A stretch of 64,000 bases of DNA from Trebouxia sp. TZW2008 (GCA_002118135.1 BDIU01000459.1:1-64000); one strand, 5' to 3'. Shown: positions 41,101 to 52,615, counted from the stretch's first letter. The notes: generated by a model from the letters alone, not told the origin. Program-made: numbers and translations.

Positions 41101-44100
41101 GTCTACCTGCAGGGTACAAGCTGCTCTGCTGCAAAGTACTAATACTTTTCATAATAATACCTGCTATGGAAGTGTGCTTGGTGCAGATGTGCGCTGCAAC
41201 AGAGGCATCTGAAGCGCCTACAGCATAGCCCACATCTGCTGCTGACAGAGCTGTTAGATCATTGTAGCCATCGCCACAGAACACCACTGTCTGCTGTAGT
41301 CCCTGCAGCCACGGCATGCTTGCCTGTGTCAGTATACTATGTGGCAACTAGACAGGAGCTGCTCTTCTGCGCTGCTGATGCTGATGCTGATGTCAGCCAT
41401 GTAGGCTCTTTATTGCGCTGCTGATGCGACAGCTGCTGCTGACAGAGCTGTTAGATCATGGATTTCATTGTCACAGAATACTACGGTCAGCTGTAGTCCC
41501 TGCAGCCATGGCATCCTTGGCATTGCCAGTAGCAGCCTGACAGGAGCTAGACAGGGACTGTTGTATTGCGCTGCTGATGCTCATGTCAGCAAGCATCTGC
41601 TGCTGACAGAGTCGTTAGCTCATTGATGCCATTGCCACAGAACACAAGTGTCTGCTGCAGTCCCTGCAGCCATGCCATGCTTGCAAGTGTCAGTAGCAGC
41701 CATGCAGGACCTGATTTGCTGCACTGCTAATGCCTGTGTCAGGTGTAGCTAGGCTAGGGGAACTGTTGTCTGCGCTGCTAATGCGCCCACAGCATAGCCC
41801 ACATCGGCTGCTGACAGCGCTGTTAGATCATTGTATCCATCGCTGCAAAACATCACTGTTTGCTGTAGTCCCTGCAGTCATGCCATGCTTGCAAGTGTCA
41901 GCAACAGTTATGCAGGCCCTGTTTTGCTGCACTGCTAATGCCTGTGTCAGGTGTAGCTAGGCTAAGGGAACTATCTGTCTGCGCTGCTGATGCTGATTTC
42001 AGCAAGCATCTGCTGCTGACAGAGCCGTTAGATCAGTGATGCCATCGCCTCAGAATGCCACTGTCTGCTGTAGTCCCTGCAGCCATGGCATCTATACTTG
42101 CGTCAGTAGTTGCCAAAGAGGACCTGTGTCACTGCACTGCCGATGCTGATGCCAGTGCTGCTGCTGGTGTCAGTAGCAGCCCGCAGGACTTGTCTGGCTG
42201 CATGCTTATGCTGATGTCGGCAATAGCTGCTGCTGACAGAACTGTGAAATCGTTGATGCCATTGCCACAGAATACCGCTGTCTGCTGTAGTCCCTGCAGC
42301 CATGGCATGCTTGCCTGTGTCAGTAGCAGCCTGACAGGAGCTAGACAGGAACTGTTGTATTGCGCTGCTGATGCTGTTGTCAGCTAGAGAAGGCCTCTCA
42401 TATTGCGCTGCTGATGCAACGACTGTGCTGCTGACAGAGCCATTAGATCATTGATGCCATTGCCACAGAACACCACTCTTTGCTGCAAACCCTGCAGCCA
42501 GACAGGATCTGTTGCAATGTGCTGCTGCTGCTGATGTCAGCAACAAATGCTGCTGACTACGTGCTCAGCCATAGTCCCTCACCACGTTGAATGCAAAGGT
42601 CTGTAAGAAGACTGTATGGAACAGATAGCTTCTTGAGCTGCACGGAACAGATAGCTTCTTAAGCTGCACTTGGGTACCTGACTGAGTCTTGCAATGCTTT
42701 GCTGCAGTTGTTTTGGACCCAATGTGTCAAGCAAACTCATGTGTAGGTCCCTGACTGCTATGAATGCACGGATGCAGCAAATTGGCTGTCAGACAGAGGG
42801 CTTCTTGAGCTACATCTCATTGCCTGAATGCGTTTTGGAGTGCCTTGCTGCATTTGGTACTGTCCTGACGTGGCAAGGAAGCTCATCAGCTGCCCCTTAT
42901 GATGCAGTTGTCTGCGGTTAGTATGTTGGCAAACAGGTATGAATGCTGCAACGGACAGACAGCTTGGGAAGCTACATCTTCAGCTACATTACATGTATGT
43001 GTCGTGGAATGCCTTGCTGCAGTCGAAATAGCCAAAGCAAGCTCATCAGCTGCCCTTAATGACACAGTTGTGTTCGGTATGTTGGCAAAGAGGTGTGAAC
43101 TGCTGTAGTGAATAGACAGCTTTTTTGGCTATACTTTGAGCTGCATTACCTGTATGTGTCTTGGAATGCCTTGCTGCAGTTCATATAGCCCAGATGTGCC
43201 AAACAAGCTCATCAGCTGCCCTTGATGACGCAGTTGTGTTCGATATGTCGGCAAAGATGTGTGAATTGCTGTAGTGGACAGACAGCTTTTTGGGCTACAC
43301 CTTGAGCTACCTCACCTGTGTCCTGGAATGCCTTGCTGCAGTTCACACAGCCCAGATCTGCCAAGCGAGCTCATCAGCTGCCCTTGATGACGCAATTGGG
43401 TTCAGCATGTCAGCAAAGAGGTGTGAACTGCTGTAGTGAACAGACAGCTCTTTTGGCTACAACTTGAGTTACGTTACCTGTATGTGTCTTGGAATGCCTT
43501 GCTGCAACTGGTACAGCCCTGCCGTGCCAAGCAAGCTCATCAGCTGCCCCTTATGATGTGGTTGCATACGAGCAAACACCACTGCACTCTGCAATACAGC
43601 TTCCAGCAGTGACTCATCCGGGAGCTGCAGCAACAGCTGGAAAGCCTCCCCAGTGACTGCGCATTTCATCTGCCCTTCAGCGAGGGCAGTTGTGGCTTGC
43701 CTAGGGTCTAGCGGCTCTCCTCCATCAGCTTTGGAAAACCTAAGCCTGCTGGGCTTCACCCATGACTGTGATGTAGACACGCCTGAGCGCTGTACAAGGG
43801 CTGACAGAGACTGTGAGGAACTGGAATCCTGGTTCTGAAGCAAGCTGTTTGGATCTTGATGGCTGGATTTGTACAAAGCTGATGCTGTGGCCATTACATA
43901 ATGCACATGCCTCGTCTGACTACCACTTGACTGTTCAACTGCTAAGTGAGCTGCATGACTGCCCACAGGACTGATTCTCTCGCACTGTTCAAACAGGGGG
44001 TTGCAGTCCGTCTGTGTGAAGGTCTGAAGCTGTGACAGGACATTGGACGACTCAGGTGGAAGGGAATCTGACAAGGCAAGGCTGTCTGTCTGTGCTGACA

Positions 44101-47100
44101 AGAAAGGCTGCGACATGGAACCTTGTGATTGTGACAGTACAGGAGGTTGCGGGGACAATGGATCCAGGCGTATGGAAGAATGTCTTTTATTCAGAGCTAC
44201 ACGTACATCTGAAAGGGATGTTTGACTGCTATCCACTTGTTGCATATGACTCATGCCTGGGCGCTGACTAATGGCAACAGCTGCAGCTCGCTGCACCTCA
44301 TGTGACTGTGAGCGTGATGACTCATGTGACTGCCGCTGTGACCCTGCATACCGCTGTGACTGTGAGCGCGATGACTCATTTGACCCTCGCTGTGACTCTG
44401 AAACCCGCTGTGACCGTGAGCTTGATGACTCATCTGACTGCTGCTGTGACCCTGACGGCTGTAACTCACCCCTTGGATCCGTCTGTGCCCCTGTCCGTGT
44501 CTGCATCCCTGACTGCGTCTGACCATCTGTCTCTGCACAACTTGGCTGCTGCATAACAGCTGACTGCTGCTGATCACTGGCTGCGACGTCCTGCTGCAAT
44601 GGGCTGATGTCAGCTGCAGTTGGGCTATCCTGTAGAGTGTCTATCACCATGACTGGGCGGTCGGGTTGCAGCATTCCTACATCTGTGGCTATGGCTAAGG
44701 CTGTGTGATGGTAGTCCCCCGTCACCATCAGCGTCCTGATGCCTCCCCTGCACAAATGCATGTCCATGGTCACAGACTTGCATTTGGAAGCAGTGACTTC
44801 AATGGTAGTGATAGGGACGTGTACAGCAACCAGACACCAATAACAACAGTCATGTGTGGCTATTGCTAAGGCTGTGTGCTGGTAGTCTTCTGTCGCCAGT
44901 GTCCTGCTGCCTCCCCTGCATGGACGCATGTCCACAGTTGCATTGTACTCAGCAGCCACGCCAATACCAGCGGCAGCAGCAGCGGCATCAGGAATACAAG
45001 CTTCAGAAGCTTGAGCTGCATCAGCATTTGTGCCAAGTGCAGCTGCAACACAAGGACAATGCGCACCAGAGGTAATGACGGCAGAGGACTGCCAGCACAG
45101 CAATGACAGCAACACCCACAGTAACAGTAGTGGTAACACTGACAGTAACAGCAGCGGTGACACCAATGACCATAGTACACTCAGCCAGGAGGCTGAGTTA
45201 GGAGCAGGGATTAGTTGTGTGATGCCAACAAAGCAAAATTGCAGGAACAGCACAGTCTGATAACACATGTCGGAATTCTGTTGGCCTTAGGGGACCAGAT
45301 GCAAGAGCCTTACTTCTGCTGTAGTGAGAGCACAAATTTCTTGAGTTCAGCTCGCACAGGCCTGGTCAGCACTATCAGGCCAATCAAGGTTTTTGCATTC
45401 ACAGTTTTAGTCGTTTCTACAAGTGCAGGAGCCTTACTTCTGCTGTAGTGAGAGCACAGACTCCTTGGAATCTGCCCGCACAGGGTTGGTCAGCACTATG
45501 AGGCCAATCAGGTTGAAGCCAATGGTGTGCTCCTCCACTTGCTGTTGAGACATGCGCTTCAGGTCTAGCTGCGCCACATGTGGCAGGGATCCAACTGCTA
45601 TAGCCATCAGCCTGAAACTCTTCCTGCTGTACTGGTCCACAATCTGCAGTGCAGCCACATCAGTGATGCATGCTGGTCAACAACTTGCTGCTGTGACATG
45701 CGCTTCAGGTCTAACTGAGCTTTATGTGGCAGAAATCCAACTGCTATAGCCATCAGTCTGAAGCTCTTTCTGGTGTACTGGTCCACAATCTGCAGTGCAG
45801 CCACATCAGTGATGCATGCTGGTCAACAACTTGCTGCTGTGACATGCGCTTGAGGGCTAACTGAGCTTTATGTGGCAGAAATCCAACTGCTATAGCCATC
45901 AGTCTGAAGCTCTTTCTGCTGTACTGGTCCACAATCTGCAATCAGGCAGGCAGCTGTGATATGTAGTGGTCGACACCCAACACAGTGTTGATTGTGTTTG
46001 TGCAGAGCCATGTGTGGCAGAAACCCGACTGCTATAGCCATAAGTCTGAAGTTCTTCCTGCTGTACTGGTCAACAATCTGCAGCAGCATGGTCCGTGATG
46101 TTGAGACATGTTGTTGACGTCCAACTGAGCCGCATGTGGCAAACAGGAGTGATACATGCTGGTCAACATCCGACCTAGAAATCAAGGACAGCATCATCAC
46201 CGTTGATCAAGGCAATCTCTTTCTGTGAGCTTGAGGTCCAGCTGAGCCACATGTGACAGGAATGCTACTGCTATAGCCATTAGCCTGTAACTATTCTTAC
46301 TGTACTGGTCAACAATCTGCAGCCAAGTGCTGCTGAGCATGCTTTGCATCTTTGGGCTGCAGTCAGATCTGTGTTGCATGCCTTTCGGCACTCGATGAAT
46401 GTCCACAATGGAAACAAGGTAGTCAGGCATTTGTGCTAATACACTGAGGTCTTTTGTTGGGCTATAAATGCAAGAATGTGATGCATACGAATTTGCTCAT
46501 GCCTTTTGCACCTGCAAGCCTGATCATGTGATTGTGCAAAGCTTGTTGCCAATTACCTGGTCAAAGTCTGATGGCACAGAGCCAGGCTGCACCAAGCTCT
46601 TGATGGCTGTGTGAGCCCCCTTCACAAAGACCAGGCCTGTGCTTGATGGGTAAGCGTTTGACAAGACCACAGCAGCAGACTTGAGCGTTTGGCTGCTGAA
46701 GCTGAATGCCCTCAGCAGTTTCAGCTCCACCATGCTGAGTTGTGACAGTCTGTCTGGTTTCCTTGGAAGGGCAACAGTTGCTCTATCCTGCAAAGCCAAA
46801 CTGCAAAGCGTGAAGTATGTCCATGTCATGCATGCTTTGCTCAAGGACTTGCAAGAAGCTCACGGTCAGTCTCAGAAATGTCAGCTCCACCGCGTCAACG
46901 TCTGCCTTATTTTGTCGGGCAATGCAACAGTTGCCCTGTCCCGCAAATCTGAGAGCTTGTTTGCAGATATATATGTGCAGACAAGCTCTCAGATGGCTTG
47001 CCTGCACATTGCAGGGTTCCCGTATGGGGTTCTCTGAGCACTTTCAGCTCAATCATGCTGAGCTGTGACATCCTGTCTGGTCTCCTTGGCAATGCTACAG

Positions 47101-50100
47101 ATGCTCTATCCTGCAAGGTCAAGTGAGACAAGCAGTTTCAAGCTGATACACTATCATTGAATGCAGCGCTGGCATTGGCAGGCAGGCGAGCTGCATAGCA
47201 GCGCACATCAGCATAAGCGTAAGGTAAACGTCTTGTACACCGAGTCACAAGGAACTATAGCTCACCACAAAGCGCGCTTCAACCATCTTGAACAACATTT
47301 GCTCCACATCGTCGCCAGCAATCTGCAGCTTGTTGATCATGGTGAGCCCATTGCACACAGCCACTGCCTGCTTCAGCTTATTGCCCCAGCGCACTGAGCT
47401 CTGCTGAAGACCCTTGCTCTCCCGATCCACAATGGGAATCACACCATGAACCTCTGCCTGTATTGAAACATGTCCTTTCCAGGCATGAAGCTCATATGCA
47501 ACTCTGCTTGAAGGGAAAGGTTCACTTGTTGATCATGGTGGGTCCATTGCACACTACCACTGCCTGCTTCAGCTTATTGCCTCAGCGCATTGACGTCTGC
47601 TGCAGACCCTTCCCTCTCCCCTTTCACAATGGGCACCACGCCATGCACCTCTGCCTGTGCGGACAAGCGCATATTGTAGAGAAGTTTTGACTCCTTAGAA
47701 GAGAAATCATGACATCCTGCAAGGCAACCAACTGGTGAGCTTGTTGCCCCAGCGCACTGACTTCTGCTGCAGACCCTTGCTTTCTCCCTCCACTATGGGG
47801 ACCATGCCATGCACCTCTGCCTGCATTGACAATTGCGTTGCCACAACAGCCACTGCTTTGGTGCTGTGCATCTCTGACTACATAGGAAGGTGCACATTCA
47901 CAGCCATTGAAGCTATGACAACGTGATGTAGCTGAATGCGGCACAGCGACCAGCAAAGCATCACTCAGTGTCTTGTACACCTAGACTGATTGTAAAGCGC
48001 CCAATTCCTCACGCGCAGTGCTGTCAAGCATTGTGAAGAGGTGCTGCTTGTGATTTAACATCAGACAAGATGCATTCAAAAGGCAAGCGCTGGTGCACAA
48101 CCAGTCCAGCTGCTTACTGTGCTGCCAGTGAGGGAGCCAGGTTTGTCGAAGCACACAATGTCGGTCTCCGCAGTCAGCCCCAGCGCCTTTGGAAACACCA
48201 GGTCTAACCCCAAGCGCCCTAACCTGACTTTGCTAACCGCCCCCACCCACAATCGGGCAGTTGGGATGCCAGAAGGGGCAGCATGGTTGTGGTTCAACAA
48301 CAGACCAGACAAACTCTGAAGGCAAACGCCCACATCATGACACTGTTGGTCTGCTTTGAGTTCTGCTACTTACCGTGCTGCCAGTGAGGGTGCCAGTCTT
48401 GTCAAAGCACACGATGTCTGTCTCTGCAGTCAGCCCCAGCGCCTTAGGAAACACCAGGTCTAGCCCCAAGCGCCCTAGCCTGAGTTTGCTGACTGCCCCT
48501 ACCCACAGTAGGGCAGTTGGGATGCCAGGAGGGGCAGCATGCACTACCACGTCCAACAGCCTCAGGATGATGGCATGGGCTGTTTGCTGGAAGTGCCCTG
48601 CCCTGATGGCATACGGGATGAAGATGATGAACTGCACTAGGAGGCAGAATGCGTACTGCCTGAAGATGTCCTGCATGCCATGAGCTTGCTAAGTTGACCA
48701 ACAATCTTAGGTAATGCCAGTGTGTGTGCTGACACATGTGTGGCATGACAGTTCAGCCCACAAAAGTAGTTGCACAGTGCAGTCCCCATATATTGTGCAC
48801 ATACATCACTAAGCAATTGCAGCCTGCACAAAAGGTCGAATCCAGCTGCATTGCACAGTAGTGACAGCCCTCATGGTCCTGTTTGCACAGCCATTGCACA
48901 TTTCACAGCAGACTTTCCATTGCTTGTATAACGCAGTGACTGCAGCCTGCATGATTGACAAAGCTTGCCTGCTGCAGGGGGTGCTTGGCATGGCGCAGAT
49001 GTGAGGGGGCTATGAGGTGGCAGTTCATGTTGTTCAAGGTGCTGTGCAGCCCACCAGGCTTTTCATGCAGATGAACTATACTGCAACTGCAGTGGGCATA
49101 GTCTGACTGGGCACATGCATTGCAAAGCATTGCTTGCCCTGCTGCAAGGGGTGCTTGCGCTCAGCAACACAGCAACCTGCTTAGTGGAGTGAAGTTGATG
49201 CACGTGCAGCAGCAGAGCTTGCCTGCTGTAGGGGGTGCTTGGCTTGGCGCAGGTGTGAGGGGGCTATGAGCTGGCGGATCATGTTGCCCATGGTGCTGTG
49301 CAGCCCATTCCTGACCACCATGGCAAGCACCTCATCCTCCATATCCTCACTATTCCACACCTGCCACAAAACTGTTGTGAATGACTTTCATGAATGGCTC
49401 CTGCCAGTTAGTCCTGGGCTTTAACCTGTCAATCATGTCAATTACTGGAGTGCGCAACTTCCTGTTTGAGGGCTTACATTGCATCAAAAGTGCCTCACGG
49501 GGTTCAGAACTTGTTGATTAACCACAACAATCTGACAAATCACCAACACTAAGGATTTAAATATCAGTTCTGGCTACAAAGGATCCTTGCCACAGCTGCA
49601 TTCAGTTTGACCCCTGCCATAAACAGGTCGTGTATGCTGATTGAGCACTGCTGCAACAAGGTCCGCCTGCTGTGACTGCCCCTTGCTGTGTAGAGAGCAA
49701 TGCATGTCAATATCTGGCAGTTCAAGAGAAGAATGAGCCTTGCTGAGAGGTGCGTGTCTGATAGAGAGCTGGCGCTTGCTAGTTGACCCCAGATTGTGTC
49801 AGAAGTTGATGGCGGAAGGCAGAAGTGCATGCAAGTTGACCACTGCCATGTGCCACGCAGCTGAGACGCACCTGTTGCACCATGGTACCGGCATGGATGG
49901 TACAGCTGTGGTAGCGCTCTGGGTCATACTTCACTCCAGGGTCTGGCACATAGCTGGACTTACGCACTTGAGCTGCCTGCAAGCTGATGCCAAAGGGGCT
50001 TAGCAAACCAGCCAGTTGGCTCAGCTGGTATGCATGGTATGCTTTTAGGCGAAGCATGCTTGTAAAACAACTGACAACACGCAGCCAACCAAACAGCATG

Positions 50101-52144
50101 CTGTGCTGCACCCACTGCTCAGCACACAGCGATCTGACATCTGCATAAGATCAACACTCTGTACATAAGATGCAAACTGGGTAAGAGGCATTCAGCTGTA
50201 GCTTACATGTATGCAGCAAACTATCTGCCAAAGCCAATGTGCTCAGCGCATATGACTAATCAGCATCACAAATGAGGCATGATTAGTTATGGTCGGTCAA
50301 CTTGCCTGACAGCATGGACTCTTTCACAAGGCAGCTGCCGCAAGTCACAGGTACCCTTGCCCCATGTTGCAACAAAAGCAGAGCCCAAATCAATGATGAT
50401 GAAGCAGCCAAAACATCAGCCAGATGAAGCAGAAGAAGAAGAGATTCAGCGTACCTCTCCAGACAGCATGGATTCTTCCACAAGGCAGCTGCCACGAAGC
50501 AGCACCAGGTCACATGTGGCTTGTCCAGACTGGACCACCACCACATCACCAGGCACCAGTCTATACGACAGCATTGCCCTGACCCACCCGCCTTGCACGA
50601 CTGGCATGATGCGTCTCTGATTGATCAAGCCCATCATTGTCACATGGCGCTTGCGCAGCGTGAAGAAGAGTCCAAGGTTGGCGGCTAAGCTGAAGACGGA
50701 CAGGAGTGTTGGGTAGACCCAGTAGCCTTTGTACACCAGGTAGATGCACTCAGCGTACTGCAGGCAGGAAACATGGGATACAGCGGACATGAACACATAC
50801 GTGTGCCTGGGTATGCCTGGAATGCTGCCTGTATGAGCACGACAGGACCAAAACATCCCTGGAATAGCAAAGATAGCCACAAGAGCTGCTGCTATTGCTG
50901 ATGCTTGCTGTTGTTGATTGAGATGCTTGCTGCTTGGGTGCTCCGCTGCTGTCTTGGTTGCTTCTGGGTGTCAATGCTTGTTACACCAATGCAGTGGTCA
51001 CGTGCAGCATTCAACGAACTGAAAACACTGTTTTCCCACTTTGGCTCAAAGCTGTACATAGTCAACATGCCGCAGATAATGAACGATCAGCAATGCTGTT
51101 GAAGCTCATATGGGGGCACCGTGGCAGCTGTCAGACAGTATGCACACCACAGCAAAACTTCTACCATTCTGTAACATCATTGCATATTGTCTGGTTGCGT
51201 CATCATGGACATGTAGTCATTGCCACTTTGGCTCAAAGCTGTACAAAGTCAACATGTCGCAGGTAATGCATTGTCAGCAATGCTCTTGAAGCACATATGG
51301 GGCCACCGCAATAGTTGTCAGACATTATGCACACCACAGCCAAACTTCTACCGTTTTGCGGTACCATGCACATTGTCTCATCGCATGGTTGCGGACATGT
51401 AGTCATTGCCAGTATGCGGCACAAGCAATAAGCCTTGTTGGTTGGCTAAAGCATGTAAAACTACTCTCTCTCTTACCTGAAGAGCAAACAGCGGTATAAC
51501 TGCATCCTTCAAAGCAGCTTTGATGAACTCAGCTCTATCGTACAGGCGCTTCTTGTTGGCGTACAGTGTGACCAAGTTACTGCGGGCAGCAGCTTGAGTC
51601 TCATTGAATCGCTTCCAATCTGCACCTACATAAATTACCGACAGCAAGAGCCAAGTCAGATAATACTTTTTCTGTTGATGAGGTTTTGACCCTCAACTTG
51701 TATTTGGTTGCTGCAGGACATCATGTTGCTCTACTTGTCTGTCTGCAGGATCAATACATTGCGACCATGCAGGCTTCTGAATGAGCAAATGCACAGCGTG
51801 ACTGAGTCACTCATGATTTGCCTTATGACTGACACTGAGGAGAGAAGCTTGGTGTGCAGCTGCCGCAATGGTGTTCTGTAGCTGACTTCACAAGTTTGTC
51901 TTCAGAAAGACAGTCTGAAGCAAGGGTCTGAAGCTGGGAGGGTGCAGCTACCTTGACTGATCAGGGAAAGATCATCTAAGGCTCTGCAGATCTGGCCCGG
52001 AAGCGGCAGAGGCATGTCTGGGATGAGCACAAAAGCCTGCTTCTGTGACGAGTATACATATGTCTTCAGGAACAGCTTGAAGACCCTCAACGGCTTAGCT
52101 TTGGTCGCTGCACTGCTCACACCAGACTGCAACACACTGGTCAT
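38196..52144 (-). CDS. P5-type (P5B-like) P-type ATPase, extended by exon-copy arrays
   Basis: A polytopic cation pump; P5B members (ATP13A2 type) move polyamines in lysosomal or vacuolar membranes. Intact exons in gene order: about 52144-51902 (N-terminus incomplete); about 51647-51480; about 50760-50449 (SYRLVPGDVVVV, CLVEESMLSGE, the actuator loop in place of TGES); about 49990-49865 (HAGTMVQQ); about 49365-49225; about 48676-48370 (APPGIPTALL, then CFDKTGTLTG with the phosphorylated Asp at 48383-48403); about 47465-47260 (AVAVCNGLT, IAGDDVEQ); about 46790-46555 (FSFSSQ, VFVKGAH); about 45655-45440; about 44760-43469 (IRTLMVTGDYHHTALAIATD, a long Ser/Gln-rich insert, VVFARMQPHHKGQL); 41302-41161 (VVFCGDGYNDLTALSAADVG); about 40905-40826; about 40395-40310; about 39175-38945; and 38519-38196 (DPVTSALWLTAMLQLSGL, then TGA). 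P5B is favoured by PPGIP (PPALP-like) and the exon order. The substrate is inferred. Joins near 38520-38945 are unclear. Confidence 0.9.
38944..40025 (-). repeat. six tandem copies of an ATPase membrane exon start
   Basis: The sequence encoding GMDFVALTITAAAAASLP recurs with a period near 170 bp at about 40000, 39830, 39660, 39480, 39310 and 39150. Only the last, 3'-most copy continues into the next transmembrane hairpin (FGVIVAGVFIATIGQTAVLG). Part of that hairpin is itself copied at about 38740-38900. Confidence 0.92.
41161..42500 (-). repeat. seven tandem copies of the ATPase GDGxND hinge exon start
   Basis: Copies of the acceptor side, CTGCAG + GGACTACAGCAGACAGTGGT + ..., lie at about 41302, 41500, 41670, 41875, 42085, 42300 and 42490. 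Only the first listed (3'-most in the gene) keeps GDGYNDLTALSAADVG intact and a following donor. The others show changes such as GDG to DNE- or GNG-like readings and stops. Confidence 0.9.
42680..43560 (-). repeat. five to six tandem copies of the donor side of the large ATPase exon
   Basis: The end of the exon that stops at 43469 (encoding HHKGQLMSLL...YQLQQGIPRHIQ) recurs downstream with a period near 160 bp. Recognisable cores (CTCATCAGCTGCCCTTNATGA on the + strand) occur at about 42885, 43050, 43215, 43375 and 43540. Confidence 0.88.
43900..44680 (-). other. Ser/Gln/Arg-rich insert with 16-residue repeats in the ATPase P domain
   Basis: Within the exon 43469 to about 44760, between the TGD and FARMxP motifs, about 300 residues are low-complexity. 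Three or four related units resemble SQRQSHESSRSQSHE, and SQ dipeptides are very frequent. The same position is variable in other P5 ATPases but usually much shorter. It is probably cytosolic, disordered and phosphorylatable. Confidence 0.8.
44680..44950 (-). repeat. duplicated TGD exon start in the ATPase
   Basis: The intact reading (LCRGGIRTLMVTGDYHHTAL) is preceded in gene orientation, at about 44845-44945, by a copy reading PCRGGSRTLATEDYQHTALA, in which the MVTGD motif is destroyed. Confidence 0.9.
45290..46340 (-). repeat. copies on both sides of an ATPase nucleotide-domain exon
   Basis: Acceptor-side copies (IVDQYSRKSFRLMAIAVG and close variants) lie upstream at about 45800, 45935, 46080 and 46320. 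A donor-side copy (the + strand GAGCCTTACTTCTGCTGTAG block) lies downstream at about 45305-45400. The intact exon is about 45440-45655. Confidence 0.9.
46555..47125 (-). repeat. three copies of the ATPase FSFSSQ exon start
   Basis: Copies of the stretch reading DRATVALPRKPDRLSQLSMV occur at about 46790 (intact, continuing to FSFSSQ), 46930 and 47115. Confidence 0.85.
46947..46994. repeat. 19-nt inverted repeat with 10-nt loop
   Basis: ATCTGAGAGCTTGTTTGCA at 46947-46965 pairs with 46976-46994 with one mismatch around GATATATATG. It sits in the ATPase exon-copy array. Confidence 0.9.
47260..47850 (-). repeat. three copies of another ATPase exon start
   Basis: The intact exon (about 47260-47465, ending with the IAGDDVEQ region) is preceded in gene orientation by decayed copies at about 47515-47650 and 47735-47825. 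All share the GCCTGCTTCAGCTTATTGCC and CCACNATGGGNACCA blocks on the + strand. Confidence 0.85.
48110..48500 (-). repeat. duplicated phosphorylation-site exon, second copy with broken motif
   Basis: The donor half of the exon (GAVSKLRLGRLGLDLVFPKA through the phosphorylation motif) recurs 250 bp downstream at about 48119-48270, with very high identity. There DKTGTLT reads DKPGSLT and APPGIP reads APSGIP. Confidence 0.93.
48960..49365 (-). repeat. duplicated ATPase exon end (LIAPSHLRxAKHPLQQ)
   Basis: The intact exon at about 49225-49365 (GLHSTMGNMIRQLIAPSHLR) has a downstream copy at about 48965-49055 reading GLHSTLNNMNCHLIAPSHLR. A third fragment is near 49130-49155. Confidence 0.85.
50290..50560 (-). 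repeat. duplicated ATPase actuator-domain exon end
   Basis: The end of the intact exon (ATCDLVLLRGSCLVEESMLS) recurs frameshifted at about 50290-50365, where the + strand reads TGACAGCATGGACTCTTTCA versus AGACAGCATGGATTCTTCCA in the original. Confidence 0.88.
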
Positions 52145-52615
52145 GAGTGAGAAGGCATAAGACGCCGCTTGAATACCCTCAACGGCTTAGCTTTGGGCGC
52201 TGCACTGCACACACCAGACTGCAATCCACTGGCATGAGTGAGAAGGCATAAGATACAGCTTGAATACCCTCAACGGCTTAGCTTTGGGCGCTGCACTGCA
52301 CACACCAGACTGCAATCCACTGGCATGAATGAGAAGGCATAAGATACAGCTTGAAGGCCCTCAATGGCTGGGCTTGGGGCGCTGCACTGCTCACACCAGA
52401 CTGCAACACACTGGGCATGAGCAAGAAGGCATAAGATACAGCTTGAAGACCCTCAATGGCTTGGCCTTGAGAGCTGCATGGCTCACATCAGACTGCAACA
52501 CACTGGGCATGAGTAAGAATGCATAAGATACAGCTTGAAGACCCTCAACGGCTTAGCCTTGAGCTCTGCACTGCTCACACCAGACTGCAACAGACTGAGC
52601 ATGAGTGAGATTGCA
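52074..52615 (-). repeat. six tandem copies (about 92-bp unit) upstream of the ATPase N-terminal exon
   Basis: Units contain GAAGACCCTCAACGGCTTAG, CTGCACTGCTCACACCAGAC and ATGAGTGAGAAGGCATAAGA at about 52074, 52165, 52258, 52351, 52446 and 52537. Units 2 and 3 are nearly identical, so this array is young. The 3'-most unit is the one joined to the intact exon. Confidence 0.93.

Noticed and set aside
41161..42500. The regularly spaced repeats looked at first like a CRISPR-type array
   Set aside because: The units are decayed copies of the ATPase hinge exon with its acceptor. Spacers are not unique inserts, and the genome is eukaryotic.
45080..45268. Leu-rich hydrophobic stretch at the start of the large ATPase frame, resembling a membrane segment
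   Set aside because: It lies upstream of the decayed TGD-exon copy, consists of GTAACAGTAGTGGTAACACT-like low-complexity sequence, and is best read as intron.
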